A DNA stretch of 64,000 bases from Ottowia oryzae (GTDB taxonomy: Bacteria > Pseudomonadota > Gammaproteobacteria > Burkholderiales > Burkholderiaceae_C), in assembly GCF_003008535.1 (NCBI RefSeq), contig NZ_CP027666.1, positions 3,151,501 through 3,215,500 on the forward strand. Direction: 5' to 3'. Under the pieces are notes generated by a model that saw nothing but the letters and a program-made list of their open reading frames with translations, did not search any database and had not been told where the DNA came from. The first letter of the stretch is position 1. Each line of letters opens with the position of its first letter. The translations under genes and the position numbers were made by a program. Shown one piece after another: positions 1 to 10,005 of this stretch.

Positions 1-655
1 CCAGCATGTAGCCCAGCCCGCGCACGGTGCGCAGCAGCACCATCGCCGGTTCGATCTTGGCGCGCAGGCGCGACATCAGCAGCTCCAGTGCGTTGTCGCT
101 TACCCCGGGTCCCCAGCCTGGCACCAGGGTGTTCAGCTGCTCGCGCGCCACCACTTCACTAGAACGCGCCATCAGGTACTGCAGCACGATGGATTCGCGC
201 GCGGTCAATGACAGGGGCCGCTCGCCCAGCCACGCGCGCTGGCTGTGGGTGTCAAAGCTCAAGTCGCCCAGCCGGTACACGCCCGCCTGGCGGTGCTCGT
301 GCCGCCGCACCAGCGCACGCACACGGGCGATCAGCTCGGCCGGCGCGAAGGGTTTGCACAGGTAGTCGTCGGCGCCGGTTTCCAGCCCCGCGACGCGGTC
401 GTCCACGCTGTCGCGCGCCGTCAGCACCAGGATCGGCTCCAGCCAGCCGCTGTCGCGCGCGCGGCGCAGGGTCTCCAGCCCATCGATACCCGGCAGGCCC
501 AAGTCGAGAAGCAGGATGTCGTAGCTGTCTTGCGTCAGCGAGCGCTGCACCGGCTCACCCCGGTCGCTCACGTCCACCCGCCATCCTTGCGAGCGCAAGG
601 CAGCGGCGATCGAATCGGCCAGATCGGTATCGTCTTCGACCAGCAGGATGTGCAT
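1..655 (-). CDS. OmpR/PhoB-family response regulator, C-terminus cut by window edge
   Basis: The reading frame starts at the ATG read backwards from 655 and is open to base 1. It begins MHILLVEDDTDLADS, with the acidic pair of a receiver domain. The phospho-acceptor Asp lies in DILLLDLGLPGIDG (about residue 51), followed by LTARD and the conserved Lys in DDYLCKPF (about residue 101). The C-terminal half is a winged-helix effector ending in RTVRGLGYML, which is the typical last stretch of this family, so only a few residues are missing. This is a DNA-binding transcription regulator phosphorylated by a sensor kinase. The kinase is probably encoded just outside the window, since such genes usually follow directly. 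The target genes cannot be told. Confidence 0.93.
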   Translation of the reverse strand, partial: MHILLVEDDTDLADSIAAALRSQGWRVDVSDRGEPVQRSLTQDSYDILLLDLGLPGIDGLETLRRARDSGWLEPILVLTARDSVDDRVAGLETGADDYLCKPFAPAELIARVRALVRRHEHRQAGVYRLGDLSFDTHSQRAWLGERPLSLTARESIVLQYLMARSSEVVAREQLNTLVPGWGPGVSDNALELLMSRLRAKIEPAMVLLRTVRGLGYML

Positions 656-748
656 GGGGCCAGCTGCTGGGGTTGGCAGTGTCGAGTGAGGCGGTCAGGG
701 TGCGCGAGCGCCCTAAGCACGGCGCGCCGCTTACGCGGCGCGTCGAGG

Positions 749-1087
749 TCAGACGGCGTTGTCGTCCTCTTCGCCGGTGCGGATGCGGATCACACGCTCG
801 ACCGGGGTGACGAAAATCTTGCCGTCGCCGATCTTGCCGGTGCGCGCAGCCTTGATCACGGCTTCCACGCAGCGCTCGACGTCGCCGTCGGGCACCACCA
901 CCTCAATCTTCACCTTGGGCAAGAAGTCGACCACGTACTCGGCACCCCGGTACAGCTCGGTGTGGCCCTTCTGGCGCCCGAAACCCTTGACCTCGGTGAC
1001 GGTGAGGCCAGTCACGCCGACTTCCGCCAGCGCTTCGCGCACCTCCTCGAGCTTGAACGGCTTGATAACGGCGGTGATTTGTTTCAT
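749..1087 (-). CDS. glnB: Nitrogen regulatory protein P-II (GlnB/GlnK)
   Basis: 112 residues, the normal PII length, starting MKQITAVIKPFKLEEVREAL. The T-loop Tyr that is uridylylated by GlnD is Y51 in GAEYVVDFLPK, and the second PII signature is present near residues 83-96 (GKIGDGKIFVTPVE). PII trimers sense ATP/ADP and 2-oxoglutarate and relay nitrogen status to targets such as glutamine synthetase adenylyltransferase, NtrB or AmtB. The gene lies 85 bp downstream of nadE on the same strand, so it may be cotranscribed. This places a nitrogen sensor next to a glutamine-using enzyme. I cannot separate GlnB from GlnK by sequence alone; the absence of an adjacent amtB favours GlnB weakly. Confidence 0.95.
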   Translation of the reverse strand: MKQITAVIKPFKLEEVREALAEVGVTGLTVTEVKGFGRQKGHTELYRGAEYVVDFLPKVKIEVVVPDGDVERCVEAVIKAARTGKIGDGKIFVTPVERVIRIRTGEEDDNAV

Positions 1088-1172
1088 GAGGGCTCCTGCA
1101 GATCAAATGGACGGATGCCAGGGGCTGTGCGGCGGGGCTTGAAACCCGCCCGGCGGCGGGCATGGCCCGCCT

Positions 1173-2837
<1,665 letters not shown>

Positions 2838-2842
2838 GGACA

Positions 2843-4300
2843 GTGTCTGAAATACGTTCTGCCAAGCATGGTAACGCGCTGCGTCTGCAACTTGTGGACG
2901 ACCCCACCACCATCGACCCCCGCGCGTGGGATGCGCTGCTGGCGCGCCAGCGCACGCCCACGCCCTTCATGCGCCACGCATACCTGACAGCCATGCACAG
3001 CAGCGGCTCCGCCGTGCCCGCGACGGGCTGGACGCCGCGCTTCGTGCTGCTGTGGCACGGCCCTGAGGACAACGCTGAGCTGGTCGCCGCCTGCCCGCTG
3101 TACATCAAGGCGCATTCGTACGGCGAATACGTGTTCGACTGGGCCTGGGCCAACGCCTACGCTGAGCACGGCCTGCGCTACTACCCCAAGGCGCTGGTGG
3201 CGGTGCCTTTCACGCCGGTGCCCGGCTCGCGCCTATTGGCGCGCGATGCGGCGGCGCGCCAGGCGCTGGTGGGCGCGCTGATCGACTTGTGCGAGGCGCT
3301 TGAGCTGTCTTCTCTGCACGTGTTGTACGGCGACGCCGACGACCTGGCCGCGTGCGCCGACGCCGGGATGCTGCAGCGCCAGCAGGTGCAGTTTCATTGG
3401 AAGAACATGAGGCCCCCACGCTGCGCGGCTTCGCCTGCTGCGCTGCCCCCCGAGGGGGCCCTCGCCGCCTTGGGGCGGCCCGGCGACGGCGAGAAGCCCC
3501 CACGCTTCGCGGCTGCGCCTGCTTCGCTGCCCCCCGAGGGGGCCCTCGCCGCCTTGGGGCGGCCCGGCGACGGCGAGAAGCCGCCACACGGAGCGGCTTC
3601 ACTGTCCGAAAGCCACGAGCGCTTCACCAGCTTCGACGACTTCCTCGCCTCGCTCAACCAGGAAAAGCGCAAGAAGATCCGGCAGGAGCGGCGCAAGGTG
3701 GCCGAGGCGGGCGTGCGCTTCCGATGGGCGCGCGGTGTCGACATCACTGCGCAAGACTGGGCGTTTTTCTACCGCTGCTACGAACGCACCTACCTGGAGC
3801 ACGGCAACGCGCCCTACCTCACGCCCGCGTTCTTTGAAAGCATGGCGCGCGACATGGCAGGCGACTGGGTGCTGTTCATCGCCGAGCATGACGGGCGGCC
3901 CATTGCTAGTAGTTTGATAGCTTTCAGCGCTGGTGGCGCCTGCGCCAACGGCCAATCTGACATAGAACCCATCGCACCTGTCGCCTACGGACGCTACTGG
4001 GGCGCGCTGGAGCGCGTGGACAGCCTGCACTTTGAAGCGTGCTACTACCAGCCGCTGCAGTGGTGCATCGAGCACGGCGTGGCGCGTTTTGAAGGTGGCG
4101 CGCAGGGCGAACACAAGATGGCCCGCGCGCTGATGCCCGTGGCCACGCCCAGCGCGCACTGGCTTGCCCACCCAGCGTTTGCCGACGCGGTGGAGCGCTT
4201 TTTGCAGCGCGAATCCGAAGGCATGGCCGACTACCTGTCGCACCTGGACGAGCGGTCGCCTTTTCGGCATGCCCAGCCGCCTGGGAAACCCGGGGCCTGA
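2843..4300 (+). CDS. FemAB-like GNAT-superfamily protein (PF04339/COG3146) with repeat insertions
   Basis: 485 residues. The body matches the PF04339 (DUF482) family, annotated as peptidogalycan biosynthesis or FemAB-like N-acyltransferases. Recognisable stretches are TPFMRHAYLTAMHSSG, EYVFDWAWANAYAEHGLRYY, LNQEKRKKIRQERRKV and FEGGAQGEHKMARAL. No substrate is established. The best available start is GTG at 2843, only 5 bp from the divergent nadE start; a GTG near 2894 is an alternative. Two insertions are visible. Residues about 190-253 are two 28-residue Pro/Ala/Gly-rich repeats plus a partial third (3409-3600). A dispersed repeat at 3903-3963 adds about 20 residues (SSLIAFSAGGACANG) before AYGRYWGALE. 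The frame stays open across both, so this is read as intact. Confidence 0.85.
   Translation: MSEIRSAKHGNALRLQLVDDPTTIDPRAWDALLARQRTPTPFMRHAYLTAMHSSGSAVPATGWTPRFVLLWHGPEDNAELVAACPLYIKAHSYGEYVFDWAWANAYAEHGLRYYPKALVAVPFTPVPGSRLLARDAAARQALVGALIDLCEALELSSLHVLYGDADDLAACADAGMLQRQQVQFHWKNMRPPRCAASPAALPPEGALAALGRPGDGEKPPRFAAAPASLPPEGALAALGRPGDGEKPPHGAASLSESHERFTSFDDFLASLNQEKRKKIRQERRKVAEAGVRFRWARGVDITAQDWAFFYRCYERTYLEHGNAPYLTPAFFESMARDMAGDWVLFIAEHDGRPIASSLIAFSAGGACANGQSDIEPIAPVAYGRYWGALERVDSLHFEACYYQPLQWCIEHGVARFEGGAQGEHKMARALMPVATPSAHWLAHPAFADAVERFLQRESEGMADYLSHLDERSPFRHAQPPGKPGA
3409..3600 (+). repeat. 84-bp GC-rich tandem repeat inserted in a coding gene
   Basis: Two nearly identical 84-bp units (about 3412-3495 and 3496-3579) and the start of a third. 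Each holds the self-complementary block CCCCCCGAGGGGGCC and the block CCTTGGGGCGGCCCGG. 84 bp is 28 codons, so the frame of the host gene is kept, and each unit is read as a peptide containing LPPEGALAALGRPGDGEKPP. Strong hairpin potential and composition unlike the flanking FemAB-like sequence suggest a palindromic repeat of intergenic type that moved into the gene. Confidence 0.85.
3903..3963 (+). repeat. Dispersed repeat copy 2, inside the FemAB-like gene
   Basis: TTTGATAGCT at 3913-3922 is followed by CAGCGCTGGTGGCGCCTGCGCC and ends near CCAATCTGAC. It is in the same orientation as the gene and is read as SSLIAFSAGGACANGQSD, the only sense-oriented coding copy in the window. Confidence 0.8.
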
Positions 4301-4342
4301 GTCGCCTGCCGGGCTTTGCCCGCGCGCTCGCCACCCGCGCCA

Positions 4343-4369
4343 AAAACCAAACGGGGCCGCAGCCCCGTT
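4343..4369 (-). terminator. Rho-independent terminator of the basic-tail secreted protein gene
   Basis: Stem AACGGGGC (4350-4357) and GCCCCGTT (4362-4369) with a CGCA loop. Read on the minus strand it is followed by GGTTTTT. It sits 50 bp past the stop of the complement gene at 4423. Confidence 0.7.
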
Positions 4370-4422
4370 CACACATTCGACACAGCGTGGCGGCGCCGGG
4401 GCCACCCGCTGCGCTTAACCAC

Positions 4423-4758
4423 TCAGGGGTGGCTGCGGCGCACCTTGCGCACGTGCTTGCGCTTGCCCTTGGCTTTGCGCGTGGCCTTGCGGGGTGCCTC
4501 GTAAACCACCTGGGCGGTCTTCAGGTCGTAATACCGATCCAGCGCCACGCCGCAATCGCGATCAGCACTGCCGAAAACCATGGTGGAACCTTGACCGTAG
4601 GCGTAAGGCACCGTCTGGTGCAGCTGGTAGGCCATGTCCACCGGCGGCGTGGAGCTTTCTTGCAGCACCTGCCCCTTGGGGCCCAGCACGGTGTAGCACC
4701 CGGCGTGCGCGCCGGCGGCCAGGACGAGGGTAGCGAGGAAGGTGACAGACTTTTTCAT
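4423..4758 (-). CDS. Small secreted protein with a very basic C-terminus, function unknown
   Basis: 111 residues from the ATG at 4758; a TTG five codons upstream is possible. MKKSVTFLATLVLAAGAHA is a clear Sec signal peptide with cleavage after AHA. The mature part has two Cys (CYTV and DRDCGVAL) that could form a disulfide, and a Lys/Arg-rich tail of about 20 residues (RKATRKAKGKRKHVRKVRR). The central part resembles small periplasmic Comamonadaceae proteins with no assigned function. The tail could bind polyanions such as LPS or nucleic acid, but this is a guess. It runs tail to tail with the FemAB-like gene, with its own terminator between them. Confidence 0.8.
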   Translation of the reverse strand: MKKSVTFLATLVLAAGAHAGCYTVLGPKGQVLQESSTPPVDMAYQLHQTVPYAYGQGSTMVFGSADRDCGVALDRYYDLKTAQVVYEAPRKATRKAKGKRKHVRKVRRSHP

Positions 4759-4963
4759 GGCTTTATTTTGCAACAGCGTGTAGACGCTTCACCCAAGTCT
4801 GCCCGACGCGGCTGGCTTGTCAAGCCGCCGAGGGTGGTCTGCCCGGTTCGGCGTGACTAAAAAGCCGCCAGTGTCGCTTTCAGCCCGCACTGTTGCCCTG
4901 CCAATGCCTGGGTTTGATCGGCTGCAACCCGCGCACCAGGGCAGTCCGCCCGCGCCCGCAACC

Positions 4964-5464
4964 TCAGCCCTGCGAACGTCCGTCCTGCAGGCTGCGCTGC
5001 GCGAGTATCAGGCGCGCCTGGCGCAGCAAAGCATCCGAGGGCTGATTGGGGTTGTGCGCCACCGCCATGCTCCAGATGTTGCGCCCCACTTGCACAGGCG
5101 TCATCAGCAAGCCCCACGGAAACCCCCACCATCCGGCCACGGCACTGATCGCCAGATCGCCAGCCTGCGCTTTCACGCCACAGCGTCGGCACAGGATGTG
5201 CGGTGTGCTCTTCCAACGCGTGAACAGAATCGCGGACCACACCTGGTAGGAATCACGAACATCCACCGGCCCCTGACCCGAGCACTTGGGACAGTTGCCC
5301 GAGTGAACCTGGTTGGCGAACGCCACGACATCGCCGTCGGGTATCTGCCTGACACGGTTCAGCAGCACCCCTTGCCCTGCACAGGTGTCGTTGCAATACC
5401 GCTGGTCGCCCATCCTCTTGCCACCAAACAAAATGGTGGTGCCACAGGCGTCGCATTTGGCCAT
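4964..5464 (-). CDS. Zinc-ribbon-type cysteine-rich protein
   Basis: 166 residues, starting MAKCDACGTTILFGG at the ATG at 5464. AGAGGGAG lies a few bases upstream as a strong ribosome binding site, so the longer open frame upstream is not used. Cys pairs CDAC, CNDTC, CPKC and CRRC suggest two zinc-binding knuckles separated by about 55 residues. The later part has a Gly/Trp-rich segment (VAGWWGFPWGLLMTP) that may associate with membranes. The function is unknown. A leader of about 140 bp separates it from the DUF3482 gene's 3' end, so it is probably its own transcription unit. Confidence 0.8.
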   Translation of the reverse strand: MAKCDACGTTILFGGKRMGDQRYCNDTCAGQGVLLNRVRQIPDGDVVAFANQVHSGNCPKCSGQGPVDVRDSYQVWSAILFTRWKSTPHILCRRCGVKAQAGDLAISAVAGWWGFPWGLLMTPVQVGRNIWSMAVAHNPNQPSDALLRQARLILAQRSLQDGRSQG

Positions 5465-5606
5465 GATTGCTCCCTCTTCTTGATACCGATGTGGGGCCTG
5501 CATGACCGCCTTGCGTGGCTGCAGCCACCGTCCGCTCCTGGCAGACGACCGCTCCTGCGACCCCTTATGAGCCTCCACTATAGAAGGCGCCGCCGTCATC
5601 CACCGG

Positions 5607-7004
5607 TCAGATTTGTGTCCATCCGCTGCCTGCCGCAAACCGCTCTTCCAGCTGCCGTACCAGCGCTTCGCGGTCTGCATGCGACCCGCCTTTGTGACCA
5701 TGGCCACGCTCCCAATCCGGGTGGCCGCGCGCCTGGCTGAGGGCGCGCACCACGTTCTGCAGGCCGTCGTCGACATGCGCGTCGTCCACTTGTAGCCGGG
5801 CCACGGCGGCGTGGCCGCGCTGCTCCAGTGCACGGGCCAGATCGAGCAGGTGGTCGACCAGCAGCAGCAGCACGGGGTCTTCCACCGTCAGCTCTTGCAC
5901 GCCGTTCAGGCGGTTTTCCAGCTTGCGCCACAGGGGGCGCCAGCCGCCCGATGCGGCGCCGCCGATGGTGGCACCCAGCGTGGTGGCGGCGCCCAGCGAC
6001 AGGCCGGCCATGGCCACGTCGGCCACGGCGCCCAGGCCCGCGCCGATCATGGCGCCCAGGCCCAGGCGCTTGCCCGCGGCCTTGAGCAGCTCAGGGTTGA
6101 ACAGGTCGTCTTCCCAGCGGCCGGCCAGTTGGGGCAGCTCGGCCAGTTCGGCGTCGGTTGCGCGAAAGGCGAAGACGGCCAGCAGCTCATCGGTGGCGTG
6201 GCGGGCGTGGCGGCGCACGTCGTCCTGAAAGGCGCGCACAAAGGCTTTTTGCCGCGCCTCGTCGGCGAATTCTTCGGCGGGCAGTGCGCGGCGCATGGCG
6301 GCTACGTCGATCAGGGTGCTGGCGATCACGCGGCAGGCGGCCAGGCGGCGCTCGCGGGCCTGCTGGGCCAGTGCGTCGACGATGCCCGCCAGCTGCTGGC
6401 GGCGCGCGGGCAGCAGCGTGGCCAGGTCGCTGTAGAGCTGGTGTTCTGAGCCGTTGAAGGGCGCCACCGCGTCAAATTCGACCCGCGCGTGCAGGCCGCT
6501 TTCCAGCAGCGCCTGGTGCCATTCGGCGCTGCGGCTGTTCACATAGCGCATGAAGTTGAGCACGGGCATGACGGGCTTGGCGCACCAGGTCAGCGCCTCG
6601 ATTTCGGCGCGGAACTTGGGCAGCACCGGCTCGCGCGTGTCGATGACCAGCATGGCGGCGTCGGCCTCATCCATCAGGGCGCGCAGCACTTTGGCTTCCT
6701 GCTCGAAGCTGGCGCGCGCCTCGGGGCCGGCCAGAAAGGCGCGCACCTTGGCCGGGCGCGATTCGCCGGGCAGCTGTTGCAAGTAGTCGAGCAGCGCGAC
6801 CGAATCCTCCAGCCCCGGCGTGTCGATGAAGCGCACCGCCACGCGGCCGTCCAGCCGCAGGTCGATGGCTTCGGCGTGGCGCGTGGTGCCGGGGCGGTCA
6901 GACACTTCGCCAAAGTCGACGTTGCGCGTCAGTGTGCGCAGCAGCGAGGTTTTGCCCGCGTTGGTGTGGCCGACGATGGCGATGCGCAGCGGCTCGGGGC
7001 TCAT
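5607..7004 (-). CDS. Era-like GTPase with DUF3482 domain
   Basis: 465 residues from the ATG at 7004. The N-terminal TRAFAC-class GTPase has a P-loop GHTNAGKTS (residues 12-20), a switch region RPGTTRH, and G3 DTPGLED. The usual NKxD is not obvious: LNFMRY stands at that place, so nucleotide specificity may differ. The C-terminal half (about 230-465) matches DUF3482 and has a Gly/Ala-rich hydrophobic stretch (LGLGAMIGAGLGAVADVAMAGL) that probably contacts the membrane. It overlaps the upstream DUF2868 gene by 4 bp (ATGA at 7001-7004), which indicates translational coupling. The two are widely paired in Beta- and Gammaproteobacteria but their role is not established. Confidence 0.9.
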   Translation of the reverse strand: MSPEPLRIAIVGHTNAGKTSLLRTLTRNVDFGEVSDRPGTTRHAEAIDLRLDGRVAVRFIDTPGLEDSVALLDYLQQLPGESRPAKVRAFLAGPEARASFEQEAKVLRALMDEADAAMLVIDTREPVLPKFRAEIEALTWCAKPVMPVLNFMRYVNSRSAEWHQALLESGLHARVEFDAVAPFNGSEHQLYSDLATLLPARRQQLAGIVDALAQQARERRLAACRVIASTLIDVAAMRRALPAEEFADEARQKAFVRAFQDDVRRHARHATDELLAVFAFRATDAELAELPQLAGRWEDDLFNPELLKAAGKRLGLGAMIGAGLGAVADVAMAGLSLGAATTLGATIGGAASGGWRPLWRKLENRLNGVQELTVEDPVLLLLVDHLLDLARALEQRGHAAVARLQVDDAHVDDGLQNVVRALSQARGHPDWERGHGHKGGSHADREALVRQLEERFAAGSGWTQI

Positions 7005-8551
7005 GGCGTGGGTGCGGGCGATGCCGCGTGGGGTTCGGGTTGGTGTTGCGGGGTAGCTTGCGCTATCCAATTCGTAGCTGCTGGCGCAGATGGCACCATC
7101 GCCAGCGCCGAAAAACCTTCTGATTGCAGCCAGCGCTGCCAGCGGGCGATGGCGGGGGTATCGGCGGGGGTTTCGCCCCCCGCGCTCGCGCCTTCACCTG
7201 CGGCGCTGGGCGCGGCGGCAGCCACCGGCCACAGCGCCACGCGCCCGGCCTGGCGGGCGGCCTCGCGCACAAAGCGGGCGGTGCCCCGGTCGGGGCTGGA
7301 TGGCGCGTGCACCACCAGCAGCAGCGATTCGGGCCGCGTGGCCGCCAGCTGGGCCAGCGCCTGTTGTCGCTCAGCCGCGCTGCCCGACACGCGCAGGGGC
7401 GCGGCCGACCCGGCGGGCGTGGGCGGCAGGCCGGGCGCGGGCCAGGCTTGCTCGGGCGGCAGCTCGAAGCCGATCACCGCCAGCGAACCGGGCGCGCCCG
7501 GTGGGCCCAGCGCCGGGGCGGGCGTGGCGGCGGCGGTGGGGCGGTGTTCGGGGTCGATCACCTGGGGTGGTGGCTCCAGCGCGTCCAGGCGCTGCACGAT
7601 GCGGCGCACGTACGGGTCGGCCATGTCCACCTCGGCCATGCGGCGTGCCCCGGCGCGCCAGCGCGCGATGCTGAAGGCCGCCAGCAGCGCGCGCGGCAGC
7701 AGGCCATAGACCAGCACGCAGCCCATCAGCCACCAGGCCCAGTCGCTCTGCGCGGCGCCGCCCGCAGCGGCCTGCCCGCCCACGGTGCCCATGCGCTGCA
7801 CGGCGGCGGCGTCGGGCACGGGAAAGCCCAGCAGGCCGGGCAGCGCGCCGGTGATTTGCACAAAGCGCTCAAAAAAAGCGGGGCTGAGGATGGTGGTTTC
7901 CCACGTCAGCTGGTAGGCGTGAAAGGCAAAGCCAAAGGCCAGCACCGCCAGCATCAGCGCGAAGGCGATGGTCCAGATCCCGTGGCTGATGGCGCCCGTC
8001 AGCCACGCCAGCAGGCGCTGGCGCGACAGCAGCGCCGTGGCCGACTGCAGCAGCGTGAGCGAATGCGGCCCCCGGTCCGGCGGCAGCCGCGCCGTCAGCC
8101 ACAGCGCCAGCCGCCCCAGCCAGGAGCCCGCGCCGCCGCCCGACGCCACCGCGCCCACCAACCAGATCAGCAGGGTGAGCAGGTGCAGCCCCAGCAGGCT
8201 GACGAAGGCCGCCACCGCGTTGATGCTGCGCCCCTCGCCCAGCACCGCGCGCGCCGTGCCCAGGCTGGCCAGCGCGACCAGGGCAGCCAGGGCCAGCAGC
8301 ACGCCCCAGCCCACCGGGCGCCAGCGGGCCAGCTCAGCCTGCAGGCCCAGGCGCTGCCCCAGCAGCCACGCACGCTGGCGCACCTGCGCGGCGCGGGTCG
8401 GCTGGGTGTGAAACGCCTGCTGCAGCGCGCTGGCGTCGTCCAGCGGGCCCGCCGCTTCAATGCGCTGCACGGCGTCCAGCACCAGCGCGGTGGCAAGCGG
8501 GCTGGGCGGCGCGGCGGCAGAGGTGGCGTGGTCGGTGGGGGCTGCGGTCAT
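7001..8551 (-). CDS. DUF2868 domain membrane protein, partner of the DUF3482 GTPase
   Basis: 516 residues from MTAAPTDHATS at 8551. There are four to five membrane segments: about 103-125 (GVLLALAALVALASLG), about 137-160 (LLGLHLLTLLIWLVGAV), about 205-235 (IWTIAFALMLAVLAFGFAFH) and near 300 (WWLMGCVLVYGLLPRALLAA). A soluble C-terminal domain follows with PESLLLVVHAPSSPDRGTARF. The last 30 residues include a copy of the dispersed repeat (7060-7128), read as SAPAATNWIAQA, so this C-terminus is probably repeat-derived. The stop overlaps the start of the downstream GTPase gene. A membrane anchor or receptor for the GTPase is a reasonable inference; the biochemical function is unknown. Confidence 0.88.
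   Translation of the reverse strand: MTAAPTDHATSAAAPPSPLATALVLDAVQRIEAAGPLDDASALQQAFHTQPTRAAQVRQRAWLLGQRLGLQAELARWRPVGWGVLLALAALVALASLGTARAVLGEGRSINAVAAFVSLLGLHLLTLLIWLVGAVASGGGAGSWLGRLALWLTARLPPDRGPHSLTLLQSATALLSRQRLLAWLTGAISHGIWTIAFALMLAVLAFGFAFHAYQLTWETTILSPAFFERFVQITGALPGLLGFPVPDAAAVQRMGTVGGQAAAGGAAQSDWAWWLMGCVLVYGLLPRALLAAFSIARWRAGARRMAEVDMADPYVRRIVQRLDALEPPPQVIDPEHRPTAAATPAPALGPPGAPGSLAVIGFELPPEQAWPAPGLPPTPAGSAAPLRVSGSAAERQQALAQLAATRPESLLLVVHAPSSPDRGTARFVREAARQAGRVALWPVAAAAPSAAGEGASAGGETPADTPAIARWQRWLQSEGFSALAMVPSAPAATNWIAQATPQHQPEPHAASPAPTP
7060..7128 (+). repeat. Dispersed repeat copy 3, 3' end of the DUF2868 gene
   Basis: GCTATCCAATTCGTAGCTGCTGGCGC followed by CACCATCGCCAGCGCC. It is antisense to the gene and is read as APAATNWIA close to the C-terminus. 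Confidence 0.75.
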
Positions 8552-8627
8552 AGGGTTCGCGGGATTATCCCGCGCGCCCGGCGGCGTGCGGCGGCGTGCG
8601 TGCCCCGTCGGATTTGCTGCGAATTGC

Positions 8628-8675
8628 ATAGCGTCCAGCGCTCTACGGGCAAGCGCTGGAAGGGCTTTTGACTCG
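8628..8675 (+). repeat. Dispersed repeat copy 4, diverged
   Basis: TTGCATAGCGTCCAGCGCT, a spacer, then AGCGCTGGAAGGGCTTTTGAC. It keeps the inverted AGCGCT pair and the GACT-type end, but the core has two changes. Confidence 0.6.
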
Positions 8676-8691
8676 CAACCTCTCTACCTGA

Positions 8692-8868
8692 ACACGGCCC
8701 AGCCGCCTGATCTGGCAGAGGCTGGCGCACCACCGCCTCGCCGTGACCGCCTTGGGCCATGCACTCCCTGTCCCGTATCTGCTTCTGGCCTTGATCTACT
8801 TCTTGCAAGTGGTTCGATTTGCCCAGCCGTGCCTCACCGACGCTAAAAAGGCACAGCCAAGCGAATAG
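8692..8868 (+). pseudogene. Possible fragment of a membrane protein gene, no start codon
   Basis: A 58-codon open frame ending at TAG 8866-8868, preceded by a TGA at 8689 and lacking ATG. The translation looks protein-like: LIWQRLAHHRLAVTALGH, then a hydrophobic helix PVPYLLLALIYFLQVVRF, then a polar tail DAKKAQPSE. The codon use (KKAQPSE, less GC-biased) also differs from random GC-rich noise. It could be the 3' relic of a gene for a small membrane protein. GTG 8752 might start a 38-residue peptide. No family is recognised, and chance is quite possible. Confidence 0.25.
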
Positions 8869-9066
8869 GCACACGCGGCGCGATCTGACTAGGCCCGCCA
8901 GCCCATCGCCACGCCCGCCGCAGACCCGCCCCATACCCGTCGCACACCCGCCGCCCATGCGGGCACCCCTGGCCATCGCCGATAGCGCGCGGCTCGCCCC
9001 CTCCCCGGCGGCCGCCACGCGCGCAAGCGACCGCGCCCGCAGCCCTGCGCTGCTACCCTCGCGCGC

Positions 9067-10005
9067 ATGTCCGCTCCTCGCGCCCACCTCAGCCCCGGCG
9101 GCCTGTGGCATTGGCTCAGCCAGCGCCCGGCGCTGCTGCTGATCCTCACCACGCTGATCTGGGGCAGCAACGCCGTCGCGGCGCGGCTGGCGGTGGGCCA
9201 GGTGTCGCCCATGATGCTGACCACCGCGCGCTGGTCCATCGCCTGCGTGGCGCTGTGGGTGGTGGCGCGGCGGCAGGTGATGGCGCACTGGCCGGTGCTG
9301 CGGCCGCGCTGGCGCTACCTGCTGCTGATGGGCACTTGCGGCTACACCGCGTTCAATGCGCTGTTCTACGCAGCGGCGCACCACACCAGTGCGGTGAACC
9401 TGGCGCTGATCCAGGGCGTGATTCCGGTGCTGGTGCTGCTGGGCGGCGCGCTGTTTCTGCGGCTGCGCGTGGTGCCACTGCAGATGCTGGGCGTGGCCGT
9501 CACTCTGGCGGGCGTGGCCATCGTGGCGTCGCGCGGGCAATGGGGCGCGCTGGCGGCGATGGCCTTCAACGCGGGCGATGTGGCCATCTTGCTCGCTTCG
9601 CTGCTGTACGCGGGCTACACGCTGGGCCTGCGCAGCCGCCCGGCCGTGCCGCCGCTGGTCTTCTTTGCCGCCGTAGCGAGCGTGGCGGCGCTGGTGTCGC
9701 TGCCGCTGCTGGCGGCCGAGGTGCTGGCCGGGCGCTTTTTCTGGCCCACGCCGCTGGGCTGGCTGATCGTGCTGTACGTGGGGCTGATGCCGTCGTTCGT
9801 GTCGCAGATCTTCTTCATCCGCGGGGTGGAACTGCTGGGCCCGGCGCGCGCCAGCGTGTTCCTGAACCTGAACCCCGTCTTCGGCCCCGCCCTGGCCGTG
9901 CTGCTGCTGGGCGAGCCGATGCATGCCTACCACGTGGTTGCGCTGGTGATGGTGCTGGGCGGCATTGGGGTGGCTGAGCGGCTGGGGGTGCGGCGCGGCG
10001 GATGA
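9067..10005 (+). CDS. EamA/DMT-superfamily transporter
   Basis: 312 residues. Ten hydrophobic segments are arranged as two EamA repeats of about 140 residues. The first begins LLLILTTLIWGSNAVAARLAVGQVSP, the typical N-terminal EamA signature. The second begins around residue 165 (VAILLASLLYAGYTLGLRSR) and contains VLYVGLMPSFVSQIFFIRGVELLGPARASVFLNLNPVFG, a conserved end-region pattern. Such inner-membrane proteins usually export amino acids or other small metabolites; the substrate is unknown. The start ATG 9067 is chosen because translation upstream is not protein-like. The neighbouring genes are unrelated. Confidence 0.93.
   Translation: MSAPRAHLSPGGLWHWLSQRPALLLILTTLIWGSNAVAARLAVGQVSPMMLTTARWSIACVALWVVARRQVMAHWPVLRPRWRYLLLMGTCGYTAFNALFYAAAHHTSAVNLALIQGVIPVLVLLGGALFLRLRVVPLQMLGVAVTLAGVAIVASRGQWGALAAMAFNAGDVAILLASLLYAGYTLGLRSRPAVPPLVFFAAVASVAALVSLPLLAAEVLAGRFFWPTPLGWLIVLYVGLMPSFVSQIFFIRGVELLGPARASVFLNLNPVFGPALAVLLLGEPMHAYHVVALVMVLGGIGVAERLGVRRGG

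Larger units (their letters stand above)
8552..9066. other. Intergenic region of 515 bp with a repeat copy and a possible coding remnant
   Basis: It holds a diverged dispersed repeat (8628-8675) and a short open frame described separately (8692-8868). The rest (8870-9066) is very GC-rich, without a convincing gene. The promoters of the divergent DUF2868 and DMT genes must lie here, but no clear -35/-10 pair stands out. Confidence 0.6.

Noticed and set aside
3361..3620. Frameshift or assembly error in the FemAB-like gene
   Set aside because: Both repeat units are multiples of three bases and the family sequence continues in the same frame on both sides.
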